Assembly: GCA_002284615.2 (NCBI GenBank)
Contig: MU070886.1
Location: forward strand, 10,417-24,526
Direction of reading: 5' to 3'
Length of the DNA: 14,110 bases
Origin: Dunaliella salina
Lineage: Eukaryota; Chlorophyta; Chlorophyceae; Chlamydomonadales; Dunaliellaceae
The notes under the pieces are model-generated. The model searched no databases and had not been told where the DNA came from. It saw only the letters and a list, made by a program, of their open reading frames with translations. A program made the position numbers and the translations under genes. Below, piece after piece: positions 6,544 through 13,987 of this stretch. Position 1 is the first letter of the stretch. The number at the start of each line of letters is the position of its first letter.

Positions 6544-7323
6544 CTACATCCAGAGAGCAAGCATCAGAAAAAAAGAAAATTTTTGTTTTACTTGACACAA
6601 CCTATGAGCAGGAAAGGCATCAAACTGATGTGCATACTTTTTTAAAGATAAATAGGAAGTTGCAAGGGCAGAGGAAAGTGGCATCAAGCAACAATGGCAC
6701 CATTGTTCTGAAAAACATAAATCACAGAGGTGCGTGTCCTTGCCAACGAGAAGTTTCAACTCGAAGTTTTGGGCGTGCACTTGGAAGCAAGCAATGTTTC
6801 TCTGTATGTCCTACCCAAATCCAAATGCAGATACCTAGGAGTATGGAGAGATTTACCAAAAGTAGAATTATGCCGGAAGGGAAGTGCTACCCAGTTGTGG
6901 TACTTAGCTAGGTAAGGTAAGGTTGCATCGCCATATCCGCCTACGAGGGCAGCTGAGTACTTGGCTAACTTGTTTAAATGGACACCATGTTCAGCCTGAT
7001 CGTCAGTTGGCCACACGCTCCTATGCCTTTTCCGTACATCAACCACAAGATCAATTATCCTAATGGGCTGGCCTGAGTACAAGCATTGGGTGAAGTGGTT
7101 GCGCTTGTCCAATCCCTCAAAAGCAGATATGAACTCTGAAGCCGAGCATTTTTTTAGAGAGACTGCTCATGACAATATCCGCTCCAAGCACCTTACGTGA
7201 AGTTGTGCTGTTGAAGGCAAGGGAGGCATTACAAAATCTGATAGCAGCTCGAAACCAATAGAATTGTAATCGTTCAAATCCACATTCACGTAGCACAGAC
7301 CAATTTGGTGTAGTCCTTTTCAC
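6544..7323 (-). mobile_element. LINE remnant C: post-RT region on the - strand
   Basis: Three - strand frames follow each other. 7323-7117 holds PNWSVLRECGFERLQFYWF. 7112-6756 holds LVVDVRKRHRSVW, NKLAKY, then ALPFRHNST and TPRYLHLDLGR. 6780-6544 holds RAHAQNFELKLL, CDLC and LKKYAHQFDAF. The order is that expected downstream of the reverse transcriptase, and PRYLHLDL and ALPF..N match remnant A (PRHLHLDL, VPFDHN). The knuckle after CDLC is ruined and stops separate the frames, so it is dead. Plus-strand frames over it are shadows. Confidence 0.72.
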
Positions 7324-7534
7324 TCCAAGAATTCATTTACGTGAACACAGGTGCACAGTCTACAATGGGTAGGCCATCTCATCCCCTGGTCTCATTAACC
7401 TGGTACCCCATATTTAACTAGCATACATGCTTGCAGGGAGAGCATATTGACGCGTGGAGCCGCTGCGATTATTCTTTTTCACTGCGCTGCCTAGGCAGGG
7501 GATGTACAGCCCAGGGCTACAAATGCAGGGCAGC
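7324..7534. other. Spacer, nothing recognised
   Basis: About 210 bases between LINE remnant C and the gag inverted duplication. A 12-bp palindrome, CTGCCTAGGCAG, lies near 7488. No coding signal. Confidence 0.4.
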
Positions 7535-8130
7535 TGATGAAGACGGTGCAGCCTTGGGGTTCCAGTAGCGTGTTACGTCTATCTATGCCCGCAAAAACTC
7601 GAGGTATGGTCCTCCAGGTCCTGTTCTGTAGGTTTGTATATAGTGTTGAGCAGAGCGTCTAATGGTTGTTCTTGGAGGTGTTCGAACTTTGCTGCCAGCG
7701 CATTGAGGAAAGCGTCCAGAAGTCTCTCATCGTTGGGATTGGTGCCATGTTTGAGTCTTGACTTGTTTTGTTCCCACCAGAGTTGAGCGGGGGTCTCAGA
7801 CGGGAAAGCAAGGCGGATGCGGTCAAACAGACTGTGCTCAATCTCTTCACCCGCATCCGCCTTGCTTTCCTGTTTGAGACCCCCGCGCAACTTTGGTGGG
7901 AACAAAAAGAGGCAAGACGCAACATGGCACCGATCCCAACGATGAGAGACTCCTGGATGCTTTCCTCAAGGTGCTGGCAGCAAAGAACACCAAGAACAAC
8001 TGTTAGACGCTCTGCTTAACACTATCTACAAACCTGCAGAACAGGCCCTGGTGGACCATGCCATCAAATTTTTGCGTGCATATAGACGTAACGTGCTACC
8101 AGAACCCCAAGGCTGCACCATCCTCATCAA
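7535..8130. repeat. Head-to-head inverted duplication of a gag segment
   Basis: The left arm (about 7535-7822) reads gag on the - strand; the right arm (about 7851-8130) reads the same gag on the + strand. The symmetry point is near 7836. The innermost arms match exactly over 20 bp (7803-7822 against 7851-7870). Further out they differ by substitutions and small indels, with homology traceable to GGTGCAGCC (7545) against GGCTGCACC (8111). Arm length is about 285 bp and the spacer is 28 bp. Confidence 0.9.
7579..7835 (-). pseudogene. Gag (capsid-like) fragment, left arm
   Basis: The - strand frame reads SLFDRIRLAFPSETPAQLWW, then HGTNPNDERLLDAFLNALAA, then LDALLNTIYKPTEQDLEDH. Such helix-rich sequence with DERLLDAFL and LLNTIYKPTEQ is what I expect of the capsid part of a Ty3/gypsy-like gag. 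The first residues predicted upstream (about 7836-7905) are antisense of the right arm and not part of the gene. It stops after about 80 gag residues with no zinc knuckle, so it is a fragment. This arm keeps its frame better than the right arm. Confidence 0.6.
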
Positions 8131-9538
8131 AAGCCTCCGGGCTGACCCTTCGCTGCAAGAGACTTTGGCATAGACCTATCAGGAGCAATTGTACTTTTAG
8201 ACATGCACTATGGACGACCTGGCCAACCATCTCACTCGCCGAGCCAAGCTGAGGCGCCTTAGGGGTGGCACTGATCTTGGTAATAGGGGCGTCAACACAC
8301 CAGCACCTAACCCTCCTCCAAGAGCCAGGCCTACGCTATCTGACACTGTATATCCCATGTCCCATCCACGGCGCTGCGCACACCATGCAGAGCTGCAACC
8401 TCCCCAAGCAAATCAAGGAGCAGGAAAATGCACGTTTAAGCTCCCTTGCGCCACGTAGGGCCCATGCCACGACCTCTCCAGCTGCACCCTCTGGACCTGA
8501 CCCTTATACACAACACCTCCTCGCAAAGCTGCAGCAGACATGACCGTGGCTAGCCCAGCTCCAAATGGCCCAAGCTCCTCGCCAGCCATGGAACCCTCCC
8601 CGGCCTGCGCCATCTTCTTCACCAAATGCCTCCGACTATGCCGGAAATCTCCCATACTGCACCACATGCAGCAAGCATCATCTGGAGCGATGCCCAATTC
8701 CTCCCAAAGCACAGGTCTCCAAGCCCACACCTCCTCCTCCCAGCTCCGCTACAAGGCCAATAACTATCACTCCAACCCGCGCCCATCACGCCCCACTCCA
8801 CCTCCAGCTGCGTACCTCACTTCCAACAACTCCACTCTCAGCCAAAATGCACCGCCATTTCAGCCTGCTTCTGCCTCGCCGCCCACACCCAACGCCTTCG
8901 TCACCATCACTAACCCACTCTTCACTATCGCAGAGGAAGCAGAGGGGGACTTGCAGTTAGACTTCTCAACCTCAGCGCATTTTCTAGGTCACACAGCTGA
9001 CAATGCCCTCTTCAATCTCCACGAGCCAGGGGTAGAGTTTGGCTTGGAGCCTGACGAACAGCTAGAGATCCAGCACTACTCGCCACCATCCCTCATCCCC
9101 AATCTACCTAGCATCCACGCCAACACCCGACTTCCCTTGCCCTTCCAAGCTCCGTCCTGGATCCCTCAGTCAGACGCTTCAACCCTGCCACCTTCTACAG
9201 ACGGTCACCCTGCCCCATCCAAGGCATCCTCCATGACACGCCCAGACTCCGCAACCTTCATTAAAAGCGTTCTCGCAGCCTGGACTCCTCAGCAGATTAT
9301 TCGGTTGCAACGCACCCATGGCAATCTAGCTTGGATCACAACTGAGATGGCCTCCCAGCAATTCCAACGCCACCAACAAGATGTAACAGACACCCAGGCT
9401 GCCCATACACGCTGTTTCAGCCGCCCTCCTCCTACAAGTCAACCTGATCCTACCCGGAGAGTGGCTTTACTCCACCATGCAACCCCTCTTATACTGCTCA
9501 CGCGGACATATGGGTGGCCCCGGAAGATGTGGTGGTAG
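7840..9538 (+). pseudogene. Retrotransposon gag remnant with two zinc-binding motifs
   Basis: Frames change several times. The capsid part reads TRIRLAFLFETPAQLWWEQ, shifts near 7905, resumes as LLDALLNTIYKPAEQ and LRAYRRNVLPEPQG (to a stop near 8174), and shifts near 8210 and again by about 8265. At 8358-8396 there is CPIHGAAHTMQSC then NLPKQIKEQ, a C-x2-H...H-x4-C motif seen in plant-type gag proteins. After a stop, another frame has YCTTCSKHHLERCP (8655-8696), a C-x2-C-x3-H-x3-C knuckle. A Pro/Ser/Thr-rich stretch follows, then an open frame to 9538 with IAEEAEGDLQLDFST and FGLEPDEQLEIQHYS. No protease, reverse transcriptase or integrase is seen. Non-functional in present form. Confidence 0.62.
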
Positions 9539-10407
9539 CAGTAGAGGTGGCCGTAATGCTGGTAGAATCTCTGAAAGGACTGCACAGTGGAGGAAAGCCT
9601 GGTGTGGACAGATGTGAGAAGTTGAGGTGGATGTCCAATGGCTGTCAGCTGGATGGTTATCCCTTTGTGCCTGTGCGCTGGTCTGAGCCGAGTGGTTGTG
9701 GAGTTGGCAAGCCAGAGGTACAGGGAAGTGTGCAGGTGTGCGGACAGGTGGTTATTGGATGTCAGCAGGTGAGGGCAGGTGTTCGGGGAAGCAAGGATGA
9801 CCAAGCCCTAGAGGTCTAGGCCCAAAGGCTGTGGTGTTGTCAAGGCAAGAATGCTCGTGCTGGGGTCGGCTGGAGATGCAGAAGTGCTCCGGATGTGGGA
9901 GAGAAGATTCGCCCCACCGGTGGTGCTCTTGGAATGTTGGCCACGAGTGTGATGAGTGCTGCCCCTTCAGCTTATATTCACCTGCAGCTTGCCTATTAAC
10001 GGTGACATCCAGCCAAGAAAGGTGCACACATGTGCTCCGCGGAGTAAAGGGAGTTGATTCACGTTGTGAAAAGCATACTAAAATATTCAAATGACTCAGC
10101 ACGCATGAGGTTTTCGCCACCTAGGTTACAAATAGGAAATAGATATGAGATGTAAGTAGTATCTGTATTTTCTCTTGAATAAGAGGGCATAACCTCAGAC
10201 TTCTGCAAGGAACAATGGTGGAGGTACTTCATCACAAGAGGAAAAACAAGCTTGGTGTGTGAGACAGTGCTTGCTCACAAGGCCAAATGCAATGTAGTGC
10301 TCATGGACATCAAGACTGGGGTTGAACACATTTCATGAACAAAAATAAAGAGTGTGGATAAACACATTTCATGTAAAAAATGAAAAGCCATGAAGCAAAC
10401 CATCCCG
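9539..10407. other. Mostly unassigned; AT-rich tail before the next LINE
   Basis: Apart from the Cys-rich frame at 9831-10094, no coding region is supported. At 10326-10384 the sequence is AT-rich, with AACACATTTCATG twice (10326 and 10361), an AATAAA and an A-run. This may be the decayed 3' tail of an element or simply spacer. Confidence 0.4.
9831..10094 (+). CDS. Cys-rich open frame with GATA-like zinc finger spacing
   Basis: The frame has no ATG near its start; an internal ATG comes at about residue 16. It reads CSCWGRLEMQKCSGCGRED, then SPHRWCSWNVGHECDECCPF. The four cysteines are spaced C-x2-C-x17-C-x2-C with Trp and Gly between, as in GATA-type fingers, though the basic residues after the last pair are missing. 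The remainder has no motif. It may be an exon of a mobile-element protein or of a lost host gene, or a chance Cys cluster. It sits between the gag remnant and the second LINE, with no splice context I trust. Confidence 0.3.
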   Translation: MVLSRQECSCWGRLEMQKCSGCGREDSPHRWCSWNVGHECDECCPFSLYSPAACLLTVTSSQERCTHVLRGVKGVDSRCEKHTKIFK

Positions 10408-10798
10408 CATTACCGCACAGGCACCCTCCACAACCAAAAACATGCAGTACGTTTTAGAAGGTCAACTGATCCATCTTGCCCCCTCCCAGCCTGCCATCAT
10501 TTGGACAGCGCACTACACATGCTCTCAGGCTGCCAAAACCATGTGATATGCACATCATCTTCAACGTGAAAACTGAACGCCATGACATTGCAGGCAGAAT
10601 GATTACAAAAACCCTCAGCAAATGCCCTGTAGGGACAGGCCTAGTATACACAGACGTAGGGAGCGATTTTAAGCTTGCTCAACACAACATCCAGCTCCCT
10701 GCACATGCCGCAAACAGAACTTTACCTGCTTACTTCTTCCCTCGTAACCTTCCATAGAGGAAAAGACTCAACTCTAGTCGACCAGATGCTGTTCTGCT

Positions 10799-10945
10799 TA
10801 CCCCTTTTCATGCCAAACACTTCTGGCGGTGTTTCTCCTACCCATTCTCTCCTACCCATTCTGATTACCCTGCCCATTCTCTCCTACCCATTCTGATTAC
10901 CCCTTTTCATGCCAAACACTTCTAGCGGTGTTTCTCCTACCCATT
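10799..10945. repeat. 99-bp tandem duplication inside LINE remnant D
   Basis: TACCCCTTTTCATGCCAAAC recurs exactly 99 bp later (10799 and 10898) and the match continues about 48 bp with one change. Smaller repeats of CTCCTACCCATTC fill the rest. Ninety-nine bases is 33 codons, so the LINE frame (LLTPFHAKHF) is preserved across the copies, apart from a stop in the second. Confidence 0.93.
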
Positions 10946-11163
10946 CCCATCACGCTTTGCGCAGCTCCTCACGGAGGACCACGAGAACTAGCCGCATGAG
11001 GCAACCCCAGGAACTTTGTGCAAATGAACGCCATGTGTACCTAATAGATATCAAGTTCTGTGAAGACACACATTTGGCCAAAGCATCAGTTGAACGCAGC
11101 AAAGCAGCAGCATGCAGACCTTTGTAAACTTATTTACGCTAAAGCTGTTACAATTTACCCTAC

Positions 11164-11617
11164 AATAGGTTCCCGATTACTTTGTACCAGGCTATTATTT
11201 TTTTACTTCGTAGCGCTTCATACCAGTTCGTACCACTTTGTATTCCAGCAGCATAATTTTGACTGGTCAAAAACATTTCGTCCCTGTTCTGTATGCGCTG
11301 CTCACCTGGAGGACGTCTGGGACCCCTCCTCGCTGGCATGGGCCTGATGTAGGTCTTTGAGATGCCCATCTCGCTGGTTGCCTGGCTGTAAGCTGCAGGC
11401 TGGGTCAGGGGGGTGGAGAAGTTCCCCACCTTCTGCTATCTTTACGCCATCTTTCCGAAATCCTGCCACTTTCAGAATTTTTTATTATTTTGCACTTGGT
11501 TTTAACTTCGTAACACTTCGTATTTGAGGATCAGGACTTACTTTTCTCATTTCGTAAGATTTCGTTTTCAGGCAAAACAAACAATTAATTTACGAAGTAA
11601 TCGGAAACCTACTGAAT
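11164..11617. mobile_element. MITE-like DNA transposon nested in LINE D
   Basis: The termini are inverted: AGGTTCCCGATTACTTTGTA at 11167-11186, and at 11591-11614 the complement of AGGTTTCCGATTACTTCGTA with four extra bases (ACTG) outside. Direct AAT flanks at 11164-11166 and 11615-11617 are a candidate 3-bp target duplication; removing the element plus one AAT joins CCTACAATTCTCCTGGGT and restores PTILLGVGG in the LINE frame. A TA-flanked reading of the ends is also possible. Inside are repeated TTCGTA words near both ends (for instance 11208 and 11514) and no transposase, so it is non-autonomous. Confidence 0.8.
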
Positions 11618-12040
11618 TCTCCTGGGTGTAGGTGGAACTATTTACACTGAGTATACCCTGAAGCAATTCAAACAAGTAGGATTGGATCATCAGCGTACCA
11701 TGAAGCTTGCTCAATAACTTCATGCCCATTCTGTTCAATATGCCCACAAACTAGCCACCATGCGCCACGCTATTGAAAACAAGAATACTTCCCACAGCCA
11801 GGTTCTAGAGCCAGGTGCTTATAGTAACCCTCCAGACCCACATCAACGTTCTCTTTTTCATACCTTGTGGTGGAGGGGGCACACGGCTATTTTTTGAGCC
11901 AATATATCTCCTTTTCCTTAATTGATGTAGGGAGAGTTTCTCTGCCTACGTAGTTTTTCTTTTCTTTTCTTGGGCAGGGGTGCCACTCCCAGGACCAAAG
12001 CCTGCTGCCCAACCAGGTTTGATGAGGTGAAAAAATAAAG

Positions 12041-12193
12041 AAGAAGGAAAAATTGCTGAAGCTGTAAACAGAGCATCACTATCATGCTGTGAAGAACCTA
12101 ACAAAAATAACAGCACCAAACATGCCATCCAATTTAGCAACTCGAGCAATGGTGTTTTTTTGGGGGGGGGGGCACTGGATCGGTTGCTTGCAG
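12041..12193. other. Unassigned stretch with T7G11-type tract
   Basis: Between the LINE tail and the next acceptor-like site. Contains a T-run joined to a run of about 11 G (12154-12171). No coding support. Confidence 0.4.
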
Positions 12194-12357
12194 GAGAACG
12201 AGGCGCGCAGCTGGACGGATGGCCGCCAAATTAGCTTGGGTGCTCACAGATTGCCTCCGCTGGTTGGACTCACTGCTAGTGCCAGCGCTGACTGTTGGGT
12301 CTTCCCTTAATGCACGCTGGATACTGTCCAGCATAGACATCTACCTTCACTTTTAAC
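12194..12357 (+). CDS. Weak candidate exon
   Basis: An acceptor-like GGTTGCTTGCAG ends at 12193. The frame beginning at 12195 reads RTRRAAGRMAAKLAWVLTD, then CLRWLDSLLVPALTVGSSLN, then ARWILSSIDIYLHF and a TAA. It has an amphipathic, Trp-containing composition and its phase would fit the donor at 2918. A second frame is open as well (ENEARSWTDGRQISLG...), and no family is recognised, so this could easily be chance. Confidence 0.2.
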
Positions 12358-12480
12358 AGGTATGTGTGTGACACCTTCACTTTTAATGGGTACGTGTGTG
12401 ACACCTTTACTTTTACCAGGTATGTGTGTTCAGGACAGACATCTACCTTTATTTTCAACATGTACAGGTATGTGTGTGGA
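12343..12480. repeat. 30-bp tandem repeat, four units with AGGTATGT
   Basis: Units at 12343-12372, 12373-12402 and 12403-12432 are exactly 30 bp (ACCTTCACTTTTAACAGG plus TATGTGTGTGAC). A fourth, with a 6-bp insertion, lies at 12445-12480. CAGACATCT or TAGACATCT precedes units 1 and 4. Most units contain a donor-like AGGTATGTG. The 10-residue peptide repeat TFTFN.YVCD on the + strand follows from the period. Confidence 0.9.
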
Positions 12481-12945
12481 ATGGACACGTTTGTAAAACG
12501 GACACTTTCACGCATAGAAAGTGAAGTGACATGTATGCATTTGGAGAGAAAAGAAATGCTGGCAGACCCCACACTTACGAAGATATATCTCTTATATAAG
12601 GCACCATACCAGAGGTATCCACTGCAAGCTAAGCAGCAAAGAGCAAGTGGAAGTCTGATGGGCGAGTGAAATTTGAATGATAGATCTTTACAGCTAGAGG
12701 GTTACTTTGTTTTAGGTGCGCAAGGGGTAGACAGTTCCTGAGTGGCACTTAATGAATGCAAAGAGTGCACGTTGTTTTGCTTCAGTAATTGGATGAGGCA
12801 TACGAAGCACGAGTTTCCACCTCTTTCTTTTGGTCTTTGAACAAGTCAGTTAATCCATGACGTGGGGGGTAACCTGATCCGAAGAAGACGGACTTTAACT
12901 TTCACAAGAAGGCGGTAAGCCCGCAGGCCCAAATTTCTTCTCTGA
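12481..12945. other. No supported gene
   Basis: An open frame continues out of the 30-bp repeat to 12669 without motifs or codon bias. TATATCTCTTATATAAGG at about 12583-12600 is TATA-like, but no convincing gene follows it. Confidence 0.4.
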
Positions 12946-12947
12946 TG

Positions 12948-12985
12948 GGCCTGCACATATGTGCAGGTGCACATACGTGCAGGCC
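12948..12985. repeat. Near-perfect 38-bp palindrome
   Basis: GGCCTGCAC at 12948 pairs with GTGCAGGCC ending 12985, and the pairing continues inward through one mismatch to TATGTGCA-GG-TGCACATA. This gives an 18-bp stem with a single mismatch and a 2-nt loop. Inside is an 18-bp perfect palindrome, CCTGCACATATGTGCAGG (12950-12967). Another arm, GCAGGCCC (12923-12930), can pair with GGGCCTGC (12947-12954), giving alternative folds. Confidence 0.95.
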
Positions 12986-13434
12986 AAGGGGCAGGGCACT
13001 TTGCCCAAGCATGATGTTTGAAATCTAGACAGCACTGGGCCACAGGCTCAGCTCCCTTGGGCGCGCCAGGTGTCGTGGCCGGGGCTGTCCACCTGCCCAC
13101 GCCACTCCAAGCAGGGCCATGTTCCAGGCTCCCTGAGAGAGGAAACACACAAGGGTGATTGGTCTAAGGAATGGACGATTACTGACCTCTTGCTCTTGCT
13201 AGCTTGCACGGCATGGCAACGTCAACATGTTGTGAAGTATGTATCCATTCTCCACACTTTGTTACAGCTCGGTGACCCCTCCACCTCATTAATTGCCTGG
13301 GTTGCAAACGTCCTCCTGATTCCTGCCTGCTCATCATGTGTCTTAGATGGTTGCAGCTGATCTTTTATACTTATACTTTTATTTCTTTTGGAAGAGGATC
13401 TTGGGCCCCTCCCCCCCCCCCTTTTAATTGGCAG
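12986..13434. other. No supported gene; pyrimidine tract at right end
   Basis: Open frames on both strands lack recognisable motifs. The end holds C11 then TTTTAATTGGCAG, a pyrimidine tract and acceptor for the next candidate exon. Confidence 0.4.
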
Positions 13435-13535
13435 GCGCCTACCTGCACATCCCTGTCCATGGTCCAGGGGCGCAGCACACGCCCAGCGCTCCAGCCATGC
13501 TGCTTGCCCATTATTTGTGTGCAGTTCGCACATGA
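13435..13535 (+). CDS. Candidate terminal exon, unrecognised
   Basis: Behind a strong pyrimidine tract and TTGGCAG, the frame (two leading bases, phase accepting) reads AYLHIPVHGPGAQHTPSAPA then MLLAHYLCAVRT and stops at TGA 13533-13535. Codons are GC-rich like the exon at 2752, and AATAAA lies 70 bases on (13606). Its entry phase does not match the donor at 2918 directly, so any link to that gene needs another exon. No family recognised. Confidence 0.28.
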
Positions 13536-13819
13536 GCGCAGCCTGCGAGCAAGAACAGAGCAGTCAAGTGCCGTTTGCTACACGTGTCTTGGCACAGCAT
13601 GCAATAAATACGCAACTAGATCAAAAGCATAGGGCTGAGCGAGCNAGGGCTGTTGCTATAAGGAAAGCGCGAACANAGAAGCAGTTCAAAGCTGTGCAAA
13701 GCTGTGTGTGGATTGTAGGGCAAACTGAGGTCTCAGCAACCTTGATCTTTTACCAGATGATGAGCAGCAGACTGGAGAAGGGAGCTACGCAAAGGGCACA
13801 GCTAAGGCATGGTACACAC
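13536..13819. other. Unassigned, downstream side of the - strand exon
   Basis: AATAAA occurs at 13606-13611 (+). On the - strand this stretch would hold the rest of the zinc finger and the RuvC-III motif of the gene at 13980-13820, but I find no RD-x-NAA-like codons. Several N bases limit reading. Confidence 0.35.
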
Positions 13820-13980
13820 CTGATGCTGTCACGCTGGGTGTTTGCACTCCCGGCTGAGGCAGGGTGNCCCACTTTGGGGCGCTTGGATGGCTGCCCACAC
13901 CTGAAGCAGTGCTTCGTGGTGTGGTANTCGTCCATTCCAAGCACCGTGANNCACCGCTNNANGCTTCCTCCTGCCCCACT
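13820..13980 (-). CDS. Exon with Fanzor/TnpB-type zinc finger motif (partial gene)
   Basis: On the - strand an acceptor (CGCGCACTTGCAG, ending 13981) opens an exon reading SGAGGS..R..TVLGMDxYHT then TKHCFRCGQPSKRPKV.HPA and SAGSANTQRDSI. A good donor ATCAG|GTGTGT ends it at 13820; read through, the frame continues RCVPCLSC, a second C-x2-C. The motif h-h-x-D-E-[FY]-x-T-[ST]-K-x-C-x2-C-G marks the region between RuvC-II and RuvC-III of TnpB/Fanzor nucleases; here the second residue is GAN (Glu or Asp) at 13927-13929 because of an N. This Glu is the rearranged catalytic residue reported for Fanzors. The 5' part of the gene lies beyond the right edge. Other zinc-ribbon proteins remain possible. 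Confidence 0.5.
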
Positions 13981-13987
13981 CTGCAAG

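Larger units (their letters stand above)
10408..12040 (+). mobile_element. LINE remnant D: CCHC knuckle plus restriction-like endonuclease
   Basis: The first frame reads HYRTGTLHNQKHAVRF, then CPLPACHHLDSALHMLSGC (10477-10533), a C-x4-C-x7-H-x4-C knuckle. After a frameshift near 10550 it reads KTERHDIAGRMITKTLSK, DVGSDFKLAQHNIQLP and ANRTLPAYFFP. A stop and another shift follow, then SRPDAVLLTP (PD at 10782-10787), and later VYLIDIKFCEDT (D-I-K at 11047-11055). RPD...D-x-K is the PD-(D/E)xK nuclease signature of early-branching non-LTR elements. It is interrupted by a MITE at 11167-11614 and resumes with LLGVGGTIYTEYTLKQF, one in-frame stop, and LEPGAYSNPPDPH. An A-rich stretch (TGAAAAAATAAAG) near 12027 may be the 3' tail. 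The reverse transcriptase is absent, so it is a 5'-truncated dead copy. Confidence 0.75.

Noticed and set aside
6730..6915. + strand frame with KSKCRYLGVW, like the thumb motif of a LINE reverse transcriptase
   Set aside because: The - strand over the same bases carries PRYLHLDLGR and neighbouring motifs shared with LINE remnant A, in a longer consistent order. The + strand match is a shadow.
8413..8801. - strand open frames over the gag region
   Set aside because: They lie antisense to gag frames with two recognisable zinc motifs and have no motifs of their own.
12364..12669. 101-codon + strand frame starting in the 30-bp repeat
   Set aside because: The first half is the 10-residue periodic translation of the repeat and the second half has no motif.
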